A DNA stretch of 64,000 nucleotides from Saccharospirillum sp965652395 (GCA_965652395.1 CBFGUW010000022.1:20139-84138); one strand, 5' to 3'. Counted from the stretch's first letter, positions 26,153 to 35,257 are shown. The notes: generated by a model from the letters alone, not told the origin. Translations and numbers: made by a program.

Positions 26153-26226
26153 ACATTCATTTTATATGTATCTTTAAAGTGTCTCTCAAGCGATCCGCTT
26201 TCTTCCGCTCCCAAAGGAGACACGCC

Positions 26227-27303
26227 ATGAAAACCAAACGCCCTCTGAAGTATGGTCTTGCCGCTCTGGCATTGAGTATCAGCCTGGCTGTTCAAGCGGC
26301 CGGCCACGATGGGCTGCCTCGTGAGAAACAAGTGTTGCTGCCGCCACCGGCTGTCCCGGAACACAGCCAGGTGGCTATGAACGGTGCCAAGGTGATTGAG
26401 GTGGAATTGGTCATCGAAGAAAAACAACAGGAAATCGCCCCCGGGGTGAATGCCTGGGTAATGACCTTCGGCGGTACGGTTCCCGGACCAATGATCGTCG
26501 CCCACGAAGGGGACTATGTTGAAGTCACCCTGCGCAACCCCAGCAGCAACCAGTTCGTACACAACATCGACTTTCACGCAGCGACTGGCGGCATGGGCGG
26601 CGGCGAGCTGACCATGGTCAGCCCCGGACAGGAAGTGACCATGCGCTTCAAGGCCACCAAGGCAGGGGTGTTTGTTTACCACTGTGCGCCTGGAGGCAGC
26701 ATGATTCCCTGGCACGTCGTCAGCGGGATGAACGGCGCCATCATGGTGCTGCCTCGTGACGGCCTGAAAGACGAAAACGGAGAACCGGTCACTTACGACC
26801 GCGCCTACTACATCGGCGAACAAGACTTCTATCTCGCATCGGATGCCAGTGGACGCTATAAAACCTATCCGAATCTGGCGGCAAGCATGATGGACACCAT
26901 GAACAAGATGAAAACGCTCACTCCGAGCCACATCGTGTTCAATGGTGCCAAAGGTTCACTGACCGGCCCCAACGCCCTCGAAGCAAGAGTGGGCGAAAAG
27001 GTTCTGTTCGTTCACAGCCAGGCCAACCGCGACAGTCGCCCCCATCTGATCGGTGGTCATGGGGATCTGGTATGGGCCGGTGGCTCTTTCAATGACCGGC
27101 CGATGACAGATCAGGAGACCTGGTTTGTTCCCGGCGGCGCAGCCGTGGCGGCACTCTATGAGTTCCAACAGCCTGGACTGCACGCTTACGTTAACCATAA
27201 CCTGATTGAAGCCATCGAATTCGGTGCCGCAGCCCACATTCAGGTGGAAGGCGAATGGAATGATGACCTGATGACAGTCGTAGAACCCGCCGCGACTTAC
27301 TAA
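26227..27303 (+). CDS. nirK: copper-containing nitrite reductase
   Basis: 358 aa with an N-terminal signal (LAALALSISLAVQAAG), so periplasmic; reduces nitrite to nitric oxide. Type 1 copper ligands are visible in FHAATGG and in FVYHCAPGGSMIPWHVVSGM. Type 2 ligands are the His in HNIDFHAA, the YHC His and the His of YVNHNLIEA. The catalytic Asp (HNIDFHAA) and His (SRPHLIGGHGD) are retained. The ATG at 26227 follows AAAGGAGA. No norCB, nap or denitrification partner is found in the window. Regulation by an FNR/Dnr-type protein is indicated by the boxes upstream. A terminator follows the gene, so it is monocistronic. Confidence 0.97.
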   Translation: MKTKRPLKYGLAALALSISLAVQAAGHDGLPREKQVLLPPPAVPEHSQVAMNGAKVIEVELVIEEKQQEIAPGVNAWVMTFGGTVPGPMIVAHEGDYVEVTLRNPSSNQFVHNIDFHAATGGMGGGELTMVSPGQEVTMRFKATKAGVFVYHCAPGGSMIPWHVVSGMNGAIMVLPRDGLKDENGEPVTYDRAYYIGEQDFYLASDASGRYKTYPNLAASMMDTMNKMKTLTPSHIVFNGAKGSLTGPNALEARVGEKVLFVHSQANRDSRPHLIGGHGDLVWAGGSFNDRPMTDQETWFVPGGAAVAALYEFQQPGLHAYVNHNLIEAIEFGAAAHIQVEGEWNDDLMTVVEPAATY

Positions 27304-27310
27304 GACCAAC

Positions 27311-27336
27311 GGCCCGCCTTTCGGGCGGGCCTTCTT
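27311..27336 (+). terminator. nirK intrinsic terminator
   Basis: GGCCCGCC and GGCGGGCC form an 8-bp GC-rich stem, followed by TTCTT, 7 bp after the nirK stop codon. Confidence 0.8.
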
Positions 27337-27485
27337 CCCTAACCCTTGCCCGCCCGACCTTGCAATACTCGCAATTGGCCGCAAACCCTTAACAGTGTTC
27401 TGACAACTCAACCCAACACCAGACCTCAGCACCGGCAGTCGAGCGTCGTCATCCACGCCCGAACAGACGGAGAACAGTCACGGTC

Positions 27486-28088
27486 ATGGCCAGCCCCAAG
27501 AGAATCCTGAAAACCTTCGAGCACCTCGGAAAACGACTGATCTATTCAAAGCACATGTACTGGGGCATCACGCTGGCTTCCTTTCTGGAATCCATCATTG
27601 TGCCGATTCCCCTGGAAACCATTCTTGTACCGCTAATGCAGGCCCGTCGAAGGGAAATTCTCATCATCGCCTCGCTGGCACTGCTCGGATGCCTGTTGGG
27701 CGCCAGCGTCGGCTACGCGGTGGGGTATTTTGTCTTCGATGCTGTGGGCGACCAATTGGTCTCACTCTTCGCCACTCAGGAACAATATGAACAGGTGCGC
27801 AGTCAGATGCAGGCCAAGGGCTTTTGGTTCGTCTTCAGTGTCGGCGTCATCCCCATTCCGTTTCAGATCGCCATGCTCGCCGCCGGTGCAACCCAGTATT
27901 CTTTTGCGTTGTATCTGGCGGCCTCCGCACTGTCCCGATCCATTCGATACTACGGACTGGGCTTGCTGGTGTGGATTGCTGGTAATCAAGCGCAACGGCT
28001 GTTCCAGCGTCATACACTGACGGCCTCTCTTGCTTTGGCGGTTATCGTTCTCGGAATCTGGGTGATCACCTCTCTAAGCGGCTCCTAA
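27486..28088 (+). CDS. YqaA/DedA-like VTT-domain membrane protein
   Basis: 200 aa with five to six hydrophobic segments. The segment ASFLESIIVPIPLETILVPL is the re-entrant loop signature of the YqaA branch of the DedA/VTT superfamily, and FVFSVGVIPIPFQIAMLAAG is its second half. DedA proteins influence membrane-lipid flipping and envelope integrity; the role of the YqaA branch is less clear. It overlaps the DUF1206 gene tail-to-tail by a few bases. Confidence 0.88.
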   Translation: MASPKRILKTFEHLGKRLIYSKHMYWGITLASFLESIIVPIPLETILVPLMQARRREILIIASLALLGCLLGASVGYAVGYFVFDAVGDQLVSLFATQEQYEQVRSQMQAKGFWFVFSVGVIPIPFQIAMLAAGATQYSFALYLAASALSRSIRYYGLGLLVWIAGNQAQRLFQRHTLTASLALAVIVLGIWVITSLSGS

Positions 28089-28870
28089 ACGGACACCCGG
28101 CGATAACCGGCTTCCAATAGGCTATAGACACCAAACGCCAGCAGCCCCAGGGATACAACGCCCAATAGCCAGGCGCCATAAGGCGAGCTTTGCAACGCGT
28201 TCAGCGCTTCCTCCATACCGGCAATCCTGCTGCTGTTGGCTTTCAATACCGAATCGATAAGGAACCAGCCGATAATAAGCCACACCACTCCGCGAGCCGC
28301 CAATCCAAAACGGCAAAGAGGTCTGGCCCAGGTCTTTTGCGCTCTCGGTATAGTCATGTAACGTTCGAAGCGCGCACTCCATCCTTTATAAATATGGGCA
28401 CAGCCCACCCCCATGATCACGGCGCCCGCCGATCCCAGTACCACCCGCCCGAAAGCGGTGGACAGGAAAGCCGGGCCCTGGCTACCGCTGGAGCCACTGC
28501 CCCCCATGCTCAATAACAGCTGGGCTGCCCAGACCGCCAGAAAAGTATGCATCACCGCGCTCATCATTAGGCCAGCACGGACCGTGAGCCCTTTTATCGA
28601 GGTGCCATGGTGGTCCGCATCCAGGGTGGACTGGGTGAAGCGCCAGACCACGTATCCCATCAACCCCACCACCTGAATCGCCAGTAACACCCGACCGTAA
28701 GGCTGGTTCAGTATTTCCATGATGGCACCGCGCGAGCTGGTGGTTCCGCCACCCACGCCCATGGCCGCCAGAAGGGCCAAAAATCCGACGATCAGATAGA
28801 TCACGCCTCTTGCGGTATAGCCGATACGCGCCAACAGTTGAAACGATGTATTTACGGCTTCGGTATTCAT
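28085..28870 (-). CDS. DUF1206 membrane protein
   Basis: 261 aa from the ATG at 28870, preceded by AGGGCGG; the frame stays open upstream through repeat sequence and is not used. It has six membrane helices in three DUF1206 pairs, each opening with a similar motif: LARIGYTARGVIYLIVGFLA, AGLMMSAVMHTFLAVWA and CRFGLAARGVVWLIIGWF. DUF1206 proteins have no assigned role. Convergent overlap with the YqaA-like gene. Confidence 0.9.
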   Translation of the reverse strand: MNTEAVNTSFQLLARIGYTARGVIYLIVGFLALLAAMGVGGGTTSSRGAIMEILNQPYGRVLLAIQVVGLMGYVVWRFTQSTLDADHHGTSIKGLTVRAGLMMSAVMHTFLAVWAAQLLLSMGGSGSSGSQGPAFLSTAFGRVVLGSAGAVIMGVGCAHIYKGWSARFERYMTIPRAQKTWARPLCRFGLAARGVVWLIIGWFLIDSVLKANSSRIAGMEEALNALQSSPYGAWLLGVVSLGLLAFGVYSLLEAGYRRVSV

Positions 28871-29454
28871 AATCCGCCCTTTTTTGAATCCGGTCGTCCC
28901 TTTCGGCACTCGTGACCGCGCCAAAAGCCCACCGGAAGGTGAATTGACAAAGCCTATACCGCAGCTACCTTGATGACGGTTACAACCAGACTCATATCCA
29001 TATTCAGTCCAAGGGAGCCTCTGAACAATTCCCGTGAGGCTCTGCGGGAGCCAAAACGCTTTGCCGCTAGGCGGACTTCGCAGCGCAATGGCCGTCGCCC
29101 TTGTCAAGAAGTCCAACGACGGGGCAGAGCGTTTTGGCCCCGCCCGAAGGGGCTTTCCGAGGAACGGTGCCACTGCGTTGGACTCATTTGAAAGGTCTAG
29201 ACATTCCGGCATGAGTCCGCCTTGTGGCACCGTCCCTCGGAAAGCCAGAGCCCCACGGGAATTGTTCAGAGGCTCCCTAGCATTGTTCCGACCAGGATCA
29301 AGCTTGATTTACCAGCCTGCGGTTTCAGTCACATCCGCGTTTTCGGGCACGTTCATGACGGGCACGTCCGTCCGTTGTTTTTTCATAGTTTCACAGGCTG
29401 TACTTGACCCCGGTCCGGTGGTTGAGCGATTCATCATTACCAAAGGAGGTGACC
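28871..29454. other. 584-bp intergenic region with MITE-like element
   Basis: Between the DUF1206 start and a small membrane-peptide gene. About half is occupied by the repeat at 29012-29278. The rest shows no open frame with codon bias like the neighbours; the small plus-strand frames across the region are non-coding. Confidence 0.65.
29012..29278. mobile_element. MITE-like non-autonomous element
   Basis: 267 bp bounded by terminal inverted repeats of about 33 bp with one mismatch (outer part AGGGAGCCTCTGAACAATTC). Further nested inverted pairs lie inside: one with CCAAAACGCTTTGCC-like halves near 29060 and 29130, one with GGCTTTCCGAGG-AACGGTGCCAC halves near 29150 and 29230, and GTCCAACG/CGTTGGAC. 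No transposase frame is present. No clear target duplication was seen. A degenerate left end occurs at 54327. Confidence 0.75.
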
Positions 29455-29628
29455 ATGCCATTTACTGCGACAGACCCCATAAAAATACTGTTTGCGATCC
29501 TGCTCCCGCCCTTGGGAGTATTCTTCGAGGTCGGCTTCAAAGGCCATTTCTGGTTGAATATCCTGCTGACCATACTCGGTTTCATCCCCGGCATCATTCA
29601 CGCCCTTTACGTCATCTTCAAGCACTAA
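29455..29628 (+). CDS. Pmp3/YqaE-family small membrane protein
   Basis: 57 aa, two membrane helices (ILFAILLPPLGVFFEVGF and FWLNILLTILGFIPGIIHAL), the full length of the UPF0057/Pmp3 family. In other organisms these peptides respond to salt and membrane stress. An excellent ribosome site, AAAGGAGGTGACC, precedes the ATG. The gene is followed by a terminator, so it is monocistronic. Confidence 0.93.
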   Translation: MPFTATDPIKILFAILLPPLGVFFEVGFKGHFWLNILLTILGFIPGIIHALYVIFKH

Positions 29629-29676
29629 GGAGCCTTGAAACCCACCCTTTCCCAAGGGAACTTTCCTTGCATCAAT

Positions 29677-29705
29677 AGCCGGAGCCCCTGGTTCCGGCCT
29701 TTTTG
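29677..29705 (+). terminator. intrinsic terminator after Pmp3 gene
   Basis: GCCGGA and TCCGGC form a 6-bp stem with the loop GCCCCTGGT, followed by CTTTTTG. Confidence 0.75.
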
Positions 29706-29789
29706 CGACGCATTTATCAACCTTCGAAGCAAACAGCCAAACCTTGTCTATACTGATTGGTAATAACAACCACACTCACGGATACTTGC

Positions 29790-32426
29790 ATGCCCGTAGC
29801 GACCCTGGTGGCCGCCCTGGCTCTGTTGACCGCCACCTTTTATACAGCCATTCCGGCGTTGGATGTCATGCTGGCACTGGCGGCGGCCTGCTGCCTAGGT
29901 ATTGCGGTCTGGAACGCAAAACATGCCTATTTCTGGCAATTGGTGCTGCTGGCAGCCATACCAGTTATTCCCGTCACTCAGTGGGTGGAAAGCCAACTGG
30001 TGGCTCGGGACGTTGGACATCAACAGATCGAGGTGGAAAAAACGCTGACCCGGCTATCCGGCGAGATCAAAGCCCAACTGGTCACTAACCGCAGTCATCT
30101 GGATGCGATGGCATTACTGGTTTCCCAGTACGATAATTTCACCCAGGAGGAATATGCAGTCTGGGTGGACCGCTTGGCTTCAAACACACCCTTCTCTTAT
30201 TTGAACGTCGCTATTACCGATAACTACGTTATCACCCACGTCTATCCCGAAATTGAACAGAATCTGGCGATTCAGGGCTTCGATCTGAGGAATATTCCCG
30301 CCCAATACGAAGCCGTGCGCCAGGTAATGGACGAACAAAGAGTCGTGGTCGCTGGCCCCATGCGCGTCCTGCAGGGGGACATGGCACTGGTGTACCGACT
30401 GCCGGTCCGCGGCCACCCAACCAAGACCATTACAGGCGTCCTTTCGCTGGACCGGATACTGGCCGCGGCTGCCCTAACCGCCACAGATGATTATCAAATG
30501 CGGTTGGCTGTGGAACGTAACGGCGACACCACTGTCCTGCAGTCGAATGAGCAATTAAGCGGTCAGGTGGTCGATTCCCACTTCGAGCTCGACGATATGC
30601 TCTGGCATTTGGAAGCCGTACCGGAAGGCGGCTGGCAACAGCCGACCGAAAGCATCTGGATCGCACGTACGGCGGCGCTCATCACCTGGGCGTTTCTTCT
30701 GGTGGTCTTCGGCTGGCAATACCGGGCCATGCGTCAACGCGATGTTGAACGAGTCACCCTCAAGGCTCAGGAAAGAGAGTTGCTCGAAGCCCAGCGACTG
30801 GGGCGACTTGGCTCCTGGACAAAGGTACCCGGCAGCGAGGAATACGCCATCTCAGCTCCGCTTTCCGAATTGATCGGCACGGAAAAAACGGTTCTCGATC
30901 TCGACGACGTCCTCCACTTCATTTACGAGCCGGATCAGGAGTACTACCTGACCCAAACCCAGGCGGTACTCGACCGCAGTGTCCCCTCCACCAAATTCGA
31001 ACATCGCATTCTGGCTCAGGATCATCTCGTCTGGGTGGAACACATTGTTGCTCTGAATGCCCAGGGCCACCTGAGCGGCATGCTGCGCGACATTACCGAC
31101 ATCAAGAACACCGAAGCCGAGCTGCAAAAACTGGCGTACTACGATTCTTTGACCGGTGCCTCCAACCGTAACTTCTTCGGCAAACAGGTCCAGCAGGGTA
31201 TTGCCCTGTCCCGTCGCAACGGCAATCACCTGGCGCTGGTCCTGTTCGATTTGGATAACTTCAAGGACATCAATGCCCAGTACGGCCATACCATCGGCGA
31301 TGAAGTCCTCAAGTTGCTGACCGAACGGCTGAAGCGCTGTATCCGCCGCAGCGACACCGTCGCCCGGTTGTCGGGGGATACTTTCGCCGTCTGCCTGCAG
31401 AACCTGAAAGACCCCAGCCACACCATCTTCGTGGCGGACACCATCCTGAAGTCCATTTCTGAAACACTGGAAGTGGACGACCATCGCATCACCGTCACCG
31501 GGACTCTCGGTATCGCCACCTGTCCGGAAGACGACCTGGATTACGAAGGGCTGGTGAAAAAAGCCGAGATGGCACTACAGAAAGCCAAAGAAGTGGACCG
31601 GGGTTATTACCAGTTCTATTCGGACCAACTCAATCTGGAAAACGACCGGCGTCAGGAAATCCTGCGCCTGCTGCCCAACGCCCTGAATAACGACGAATTC
31701 CACTTGGTCTTGCAGCCACGCGTGGCGGCGGCCGACCAGCGCTGGTCCAGCATCGAAGTGTTGATCCGTTGGGAAAGCGGCGCCTTGGGTTTCGTGTCTC
31801 CCGGCGAATTCATTCCCATCGCCGAAGGCAGCCATCTGATTGTCGACATCGGTTATTGGGTCATTCGCGAAGCCTTGCGCCAGTTCGCCGCTCATCTGAA
31901 TGAGTTGGATGCGGAAACAGTGCTCTCCATCAACCTGTCGCCGAAACAGCTGGAGCATAGGGATCTGACGCGATTCGTCTCCGATGAGATTCGCAAATCG
32001 GGCATACCGGCTTACCGGGTGGAGTTCGAAATTACCGAGCACTCGCTGACCGAAGAATCCGAAACCACCCTGGCCACCCTGGCGGAACTGTCCAATATGG
32101 GCATTCGATTCGCCATGGACGATTTCGGTACCGGTTACTCCAACCTGGGTATGCTGCAGGCCCTGCCTTTGAACGTACTGAAAATTGACCAGCGTTTTGT
32201 CCAACGCATTGAGGCGGGTGGGAAAGATTTGGAACTGGTCCGCGCCATTATCAATATGGGCCACACGCTGGGTCTTATTGTCGTAGCCGAAGGGGTGGAA
32301 ACCGCCGGGCAGGTCAAACTATTGACCGACCTGGGTTGCGACGAGCTCCAGGGTTATCACTTCTATCGCCCCCAGCGTTTGGAAGTGTTGTTGGGGGGAA
32401 TGCAGCGCGAAGCCACTCATTCCTGA
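29790..32426 (+). CDS. CHASE-PAS-GGDEF-EAL protein
   Basis: 878 aa from the ATG at 29790 (an earlier TTG is possible). It has two N-terminal membrane helices, a CHASE periplasmic sensor (FTQEEYAVWVDRLASNTPFS and MRVLQGDMALVYRLPVRG), a third helix near residue 300, a short PAS-like segment, then GGDEF and EAL domains. The GGDEF motif is degenerate (RLSGDTFAVCL), so cyclase activity is doubtful. The EAL domain keeps its key residues: EVLIRW, SINLSPKQ, EITEHSL, MDDFGTGYSN, LKIDQRFV, VVAEGVET and ELQGYHF. It should therefore hydrolyse cyclic di-GMP, with the GGDEF perhaps binding GTP as a regulatory site. Inner membrane. Confidence 0.94.
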   Translation: MPVATLVAALALLTATFYTAIPALDVMLALAAACCLGIAVWNAKHAYFWQLVLLAAIPVIPVTQWVESQLVARDVGHQQIEVEKTLTRLSGEIKAQLVTNRSHLDAMALLVSQYDNFTQEEYAVWVDRLASNTPFSYLNVAITDNYVITHVYPEIEQNLAIQGFDLRNIPAQYEAVRQVMDEQRVVVAGPMRVLQGDMALVYRLPVRGHPTKTITGVLSLDRILAAAALTATDDYQMRLAVERNGDTTVLQSNEQLSGQVVDSHFELDDMLWHLEAVPEGGWQQPTESIWIARTAALITWAFLLVVFGWQYRAMRQRDVERVTLKAQERELLEAQRLGRLGSWTKVPGSEEYAISAPLSELIGTEKTVLDLDDVLHFIYEPDQEYYLTQTQAVLDRSVPSTKFEHRILAQDHLVWVEHIVALNAQGHLSGMLRDITDIKNTEAELQKLAYYDSLTGASNRNFFGKQVQQGIALSRRNGNHLALVLFDLDNFKDINAQYGHTIGDEVLKLLTERLKRCIRRSDTVARLSGDTFAVCLQNLKDPSHTIFVADTILKSISETLEVDDHRITVTGTLGIATCPEDDLDYEGLVKKAEMALQKAKEVDRGYYQFYSDQLNLENDRRQEILRLLPNALNNDEFHLVLQPRVAAADQRWSSIEVLIRWESGALGFVSPGEFIPIAEGSHLIVDIGYWVIREALRQFAAHLNELDAETVLSINLSPKQLEHRDLTRFVSDEIRKSGIPAYRVEFEITEHSLTEESETTLATLAELSNMGIRFAMDDFGTGYSNLGMLQALPLNVLKIDQRFVQRIEAGGKDLELVRAIINMGHTLGLIVVAEGVETAGQVKLLTDLGCDELQGYHFYRPQRLEVLLGGMQREATHS

Positions 32427-32487
32427 TCGATATACACGATACAGCGAACGGGCTCAGGCACTAGGATTTAGCCTGCGGTTTATTCTT

Positions 32488-33714
32488 CTATGCCACCTCA
32501 GTCATGGGCTGGCGATGGCTGAACCAATAGGCCAATGGCATTAACAACGCCAGGCCAACGCAGACAACCGACGTGGCCACCACAGGCAACAACCAGCCTT
32601 CCACAACCCAGGGCAGCGCTGCACAACCCAACCAGAACAGCAGCGAGAGCCTTACCGCCCCGGCTTTCTGCTCCAACACCCGGCCGTTTACCCACAAGCC
32701 CCCACCGAGCGGCAGAAAATGCGCCAGTGCCTCGGTGAAATTCAGGTCGACGGTAAACAACAAAAACCAGACCGTAAACCCCATCAGCAGACTATGGCTG
32801 GCAATCACCGACCACACCAGGGGTAACGCCGGTGGGTTGTCGAACTTCACCTGGGTGTCGGGCAGGCAGCGTGGTAGCGGGTAGTTTTGTTGCACATCCT
32901 CCGGCCGCCAGCCGGTGGGCATAAACCATATCTTGAGTTTGTCCTGCCAACGCCTGGCGTGCACGGCATCCTTCCATAGCTGCCAATGCACATGCACATT
33001 CGCAAAAAAAGGATTCCAACTGTGCAGGGGTTTGCGGACGCCATAAACGCAAGGCTCCTCTTTCAGCTCAGGCTGATAACTGCCGAACAGTCGGTCCCAC
33101 AGAATGAACACGCCACCGAAATTACGATCGATGTAAGGATCGTTAATCGCATGATGCACGCGGTGGTTCATCGGTGTGACAAAGATTTTTTCGTACCAAC
33201 CCAGTTCGCCGATAAAACGGGTGTGCACCCAGTATTGATAAATCAGGTTCAAAGAACCCACGGTGACAATCACCTCAGGAGGGAAACCGATAAACAACAT
33301 CGGCAAATAAAACACCGAGCCAATAATAAAACCGTTGAACGGCTGGCGCAGCGCGGTGGAAAGATTGAACTCTTCACTCTGGTGATGAACGACATGAATG
33401 CCCCAAAGCACATTGATTTTATGCTGGTAGCGATGGCTCCAGTAATAGAAGAAATCGTACAGTACGAAGGCCACCACCCAGAGTACAGGTGTCATCGTCA
33501 GCTCGAAATGCGGCAGCAACGTCCAGAGCGTCGCGTAGCCCAGAAATCCGACAAACTTGGTGGCAAAGCCCATCGTCTGGCTGAGAATGCCCGTGCTCAG
33601 TGAATTGATGGCATCGTTGGCGCGGTAGTAGCCGGTTTTGCGTTTCCAGTCGATCAGAATTTCGACCAGCAACAAAATAACAAACCCCGGTATCGCGAAG
33701 AGAATGAGATTCAT
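32488..33714 (-). CDS. AGMO-like fatty acid hydroxylase-superfamily enzyme
   Basis: 408 aa integral membrane diiron enzyme. The histidine clusters are SHRYQH (His94, His98), IHVVHHQSEEFN (His107, 110, 111), His164 in YWVHTRF, and NHRVHHAIND (His184, 187, 188). The segments HHQSEEFNLSTALRQ, HTRF, RVHHAINDPYIDRNFGG and FILWDRLFGSYQPE resemble alkylglycerol monooxygenase (TMEM195) more than sterol C5-desaturase. AGMO cleaves the ether bond of alkylglycerols using tetrahydrobiopterin; this activity is inferred. The C-terminal ~150 residues add three or four more helices. The gene's start overlaps the lysoplasmalogenase stop (TGATG). Confidence 0.88.
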   Translation of the reverse strand: MNLILFAIPGFVILLLVEILIDWKRKTGYYRANDAINSLSTGILSQTMGFATKFVGFLGYATLWTLLPHFELTMTPVLWVVAFVLYDFFYYWSHRYQHKINVLWGIHVVHHQSEEFNLSTALRQPFNGFIIGSVFYLPMLFIGFPPEVIVTVGSLNLIYQYWVHTRFIGELGWYEKIFVTPMNHRVHHAINDPYIDRNFGGVFILWDRLFGSYQPELKEEPCVYGVRKPLHSWNPFFANVHVHWQLWKDAVHARRWQDKLKIWFMPTGWRPEDVQQNYPLPRCLPDTQVKFDNPPALPLVWSVIASHSLLMGFTVWFLLFTVDLNFTEALAHFLPLGGGLWVNGRVLEQKAGAVRLSLLFWLGCAALPWVVEGWLLPVVATSVVCVGLALLMPLAYWFSHRQPMTEVA

Positions 33715-34334
33715 CAGTCCGCACTCCACAGTAGCAACGCTTGGACGATCATCCACTGCGCCCCATAGTAGCTCAACATGACCGCCCAATCATGGGCGGG
33801 CAAAGGTGCCACAAAAAGGCCGATGGCAATCAAAGAATCCGACAGAATAAAAGTAGCCGCCCCCAGTACACCGGGCCAGAGCGCATGCCGGCTGAATATG
33901 GCCGCAAGACCCATCAGGGAAATAGCCGCCAGATAGGCCAGAACCGGGACTTTCATATCCCCCAACCCAGACCAGACCCAGATCAGCACCGCCAAAGCCC
34001 AGACTCCCAGGAAAACCGCCCACCCCAGGCGTTCCGGCCGCCATTCGAAACGGCGGCTGAACAAAAAGGCGTAACATAATTGGGCGAGCAAAAAAGCGGC
34101 CAGACCACCCAGGAACCAATCCAGCTCCAGCAGGACATCCCCCAGGGAGCCCAACAAGACAGCCACCAACACCAACCGACGCCAGGGGAAAGACCCTTTG
34201 GCGATTACAAACACCGCCAATGCCCAAATAGGCGCCGCCTTGGCCAGCCACTCGAAAGGCCAGGGCGACCACAGCATCGCTACCAGATAAACACCGGCCA
34301 ATACCCAATAAACACTTGTTTGTATCCGACTCAT
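33714..34334 (-). CDS. lysoplasmalogenase (YhhN/TMEM86 family)
   Basis: 206 aa, about seven or eight membrane helices. YhhN-type landmarks include LLGSLGDVLLELDWFLGGLAAF, the helix pair around AAIFSRHALWPGVLGAATF and LSDSLIAIGLF. The Asp of GDVLLE and the Asp of SDS in the last part match the conserved polar positions of the family. TMEM86B cleaves the vinyl-ether bond of lysoplasmalogen; E. coli YhhN is the bacterial member. Starts as ATGA overlap with the DMT transporter gene and ends as TGATG with the AGMO-like gene, so the three are one translation-coupled operon. Confidence 0.88.
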   Translation of the reverse strand: MSRIQTSVYWVLAGVYLVAMLWSPWPFEWLAKAAPIWALAVFVIAKGSFPWRRLVLVAVLLGSLGDVLLELDWFLGGLAAFLLAQLCYAFLFSRRFEWRPERLGWAVFLGVWALAVLIWVWSGLGDMKVPVLAYLAAISLMGLAAIFSRHALWPGVLGAATFILSDSLIAIGLFVAPLPAHDWAVMLSYYGAQWMIVQALLLWSAD

Positions 34335-35257
34335 TCAATATTTTCTCGTGGCGCCCAGGTTCGCCGCGCCAGCACCAACGTTAGACAAACCCCGGCGATG
34401 ACAAAGGCGATGCCCACCCACTGAGTGAGCAAGACCGGCTGGCGCAGCACGATCATCGTCAACAGCGCATTAAAAATAGGGGCCGTCGTCATCATCAGTC
34501 CCGCTATGTTGGCATCGCCGACACTGACCGCCCGTATCCAACTGAAATATGAGATCAATGAAGGGAACAGGGCGACATAAACAACGGCCCACAGCACGTC
34601 CAGGTCCGGCAGCAAAGCATCACCGGTGACCAATCCGCTCAGCCAAAACGGCACAATCACAATACTGCCGACACCGATCATAAACGTCAGCAGCCCCACT
34701 CCATTCACCTCATAGGTGGGCACGGTTTTCAGAACCACCGAATACAACGACCAACTGAGCAACGCCAACAGGAAAATACCGTCGCCAATCAGGCCGGTAT
34801 CACTGACACTCAGAGCGAAGCGCCCCTTCGTCAGCACCAGATAGGCTCCGAAAACCGCCACACCTGAGGTCAACCATTGCAACCCACTCAAACGACCCTG
34901 CCCAAGCCAGCCACTGAGCACGAAGATCATTACCGGCATTAACGCCGACATGGCACCGATATTCACTGGCTGGGTATATTCCAACGCCCAGTACTGCAAG
35001 GTGTTGTACAGCGTCACGCTTAACACCGCCAAAGGCAGCAGCCGGGACAAATGGGCCCGGTACCAGGCCCACTGGCGCCGAATGTGCGGTACGCCAAAAG
35101 GCGCTATGAACAAAAACGCCAACCACCAACGAAATTGCGAAAGAGTGAAGGCTGGCAGAGAAGCCACAGCAATCTTCCCGACAATGGCATTGGTAGCCCA
35201 AAAGAAATTAGCGATGGCGGCAAAACCGGCGGCGATTAATACATTGCGTAACGTCAC
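34331..35257 (-). CDS. EamA/DMT-family transporter
   Basis: 308 aa, ten membrane helices, two EamA repeats (FFWATNAIVGKIAV at the start, FLLALLSWSLYSVVLKT for the second). First gene of the operon with lysoplasmalogenase and the AGMO-like enzyme. The family exports amino acids and related metabolites; if the operon deals with ether lipids, it could move a lipid-derived product, but nothing in the sequence says so. No promoter element was recognised with certainty upstream. Confidence 0.88.
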   Translation of the reverse strand: MTLRNVLIAAGFAAIANFFWATNAIVGKIAVASLPAFTLSQFRWWLAFLFIAPFGVPHIRRQWAWYRAHLSRLLPLAVLSVTLYNTLQYWALEYTQPVNIGAMSALMPVMIFVLSGWLGQGRLSGLQWLTSGVAVFGAYLVLTKGRFALSVSDTGLIGDGIFLLALLSWSLYSVVLKTVPTYEVNGVGLLTFMIGVGSIVIVPFWLSGLVTGDALLPDLDVLWAVVYVALFPSLISYFSWIRAVSVGDANIAGLMMTTAPIFNALLTMIVLRQPVLLTQWVGIAFVIAGVCLTLVLARRTWAPRENIE

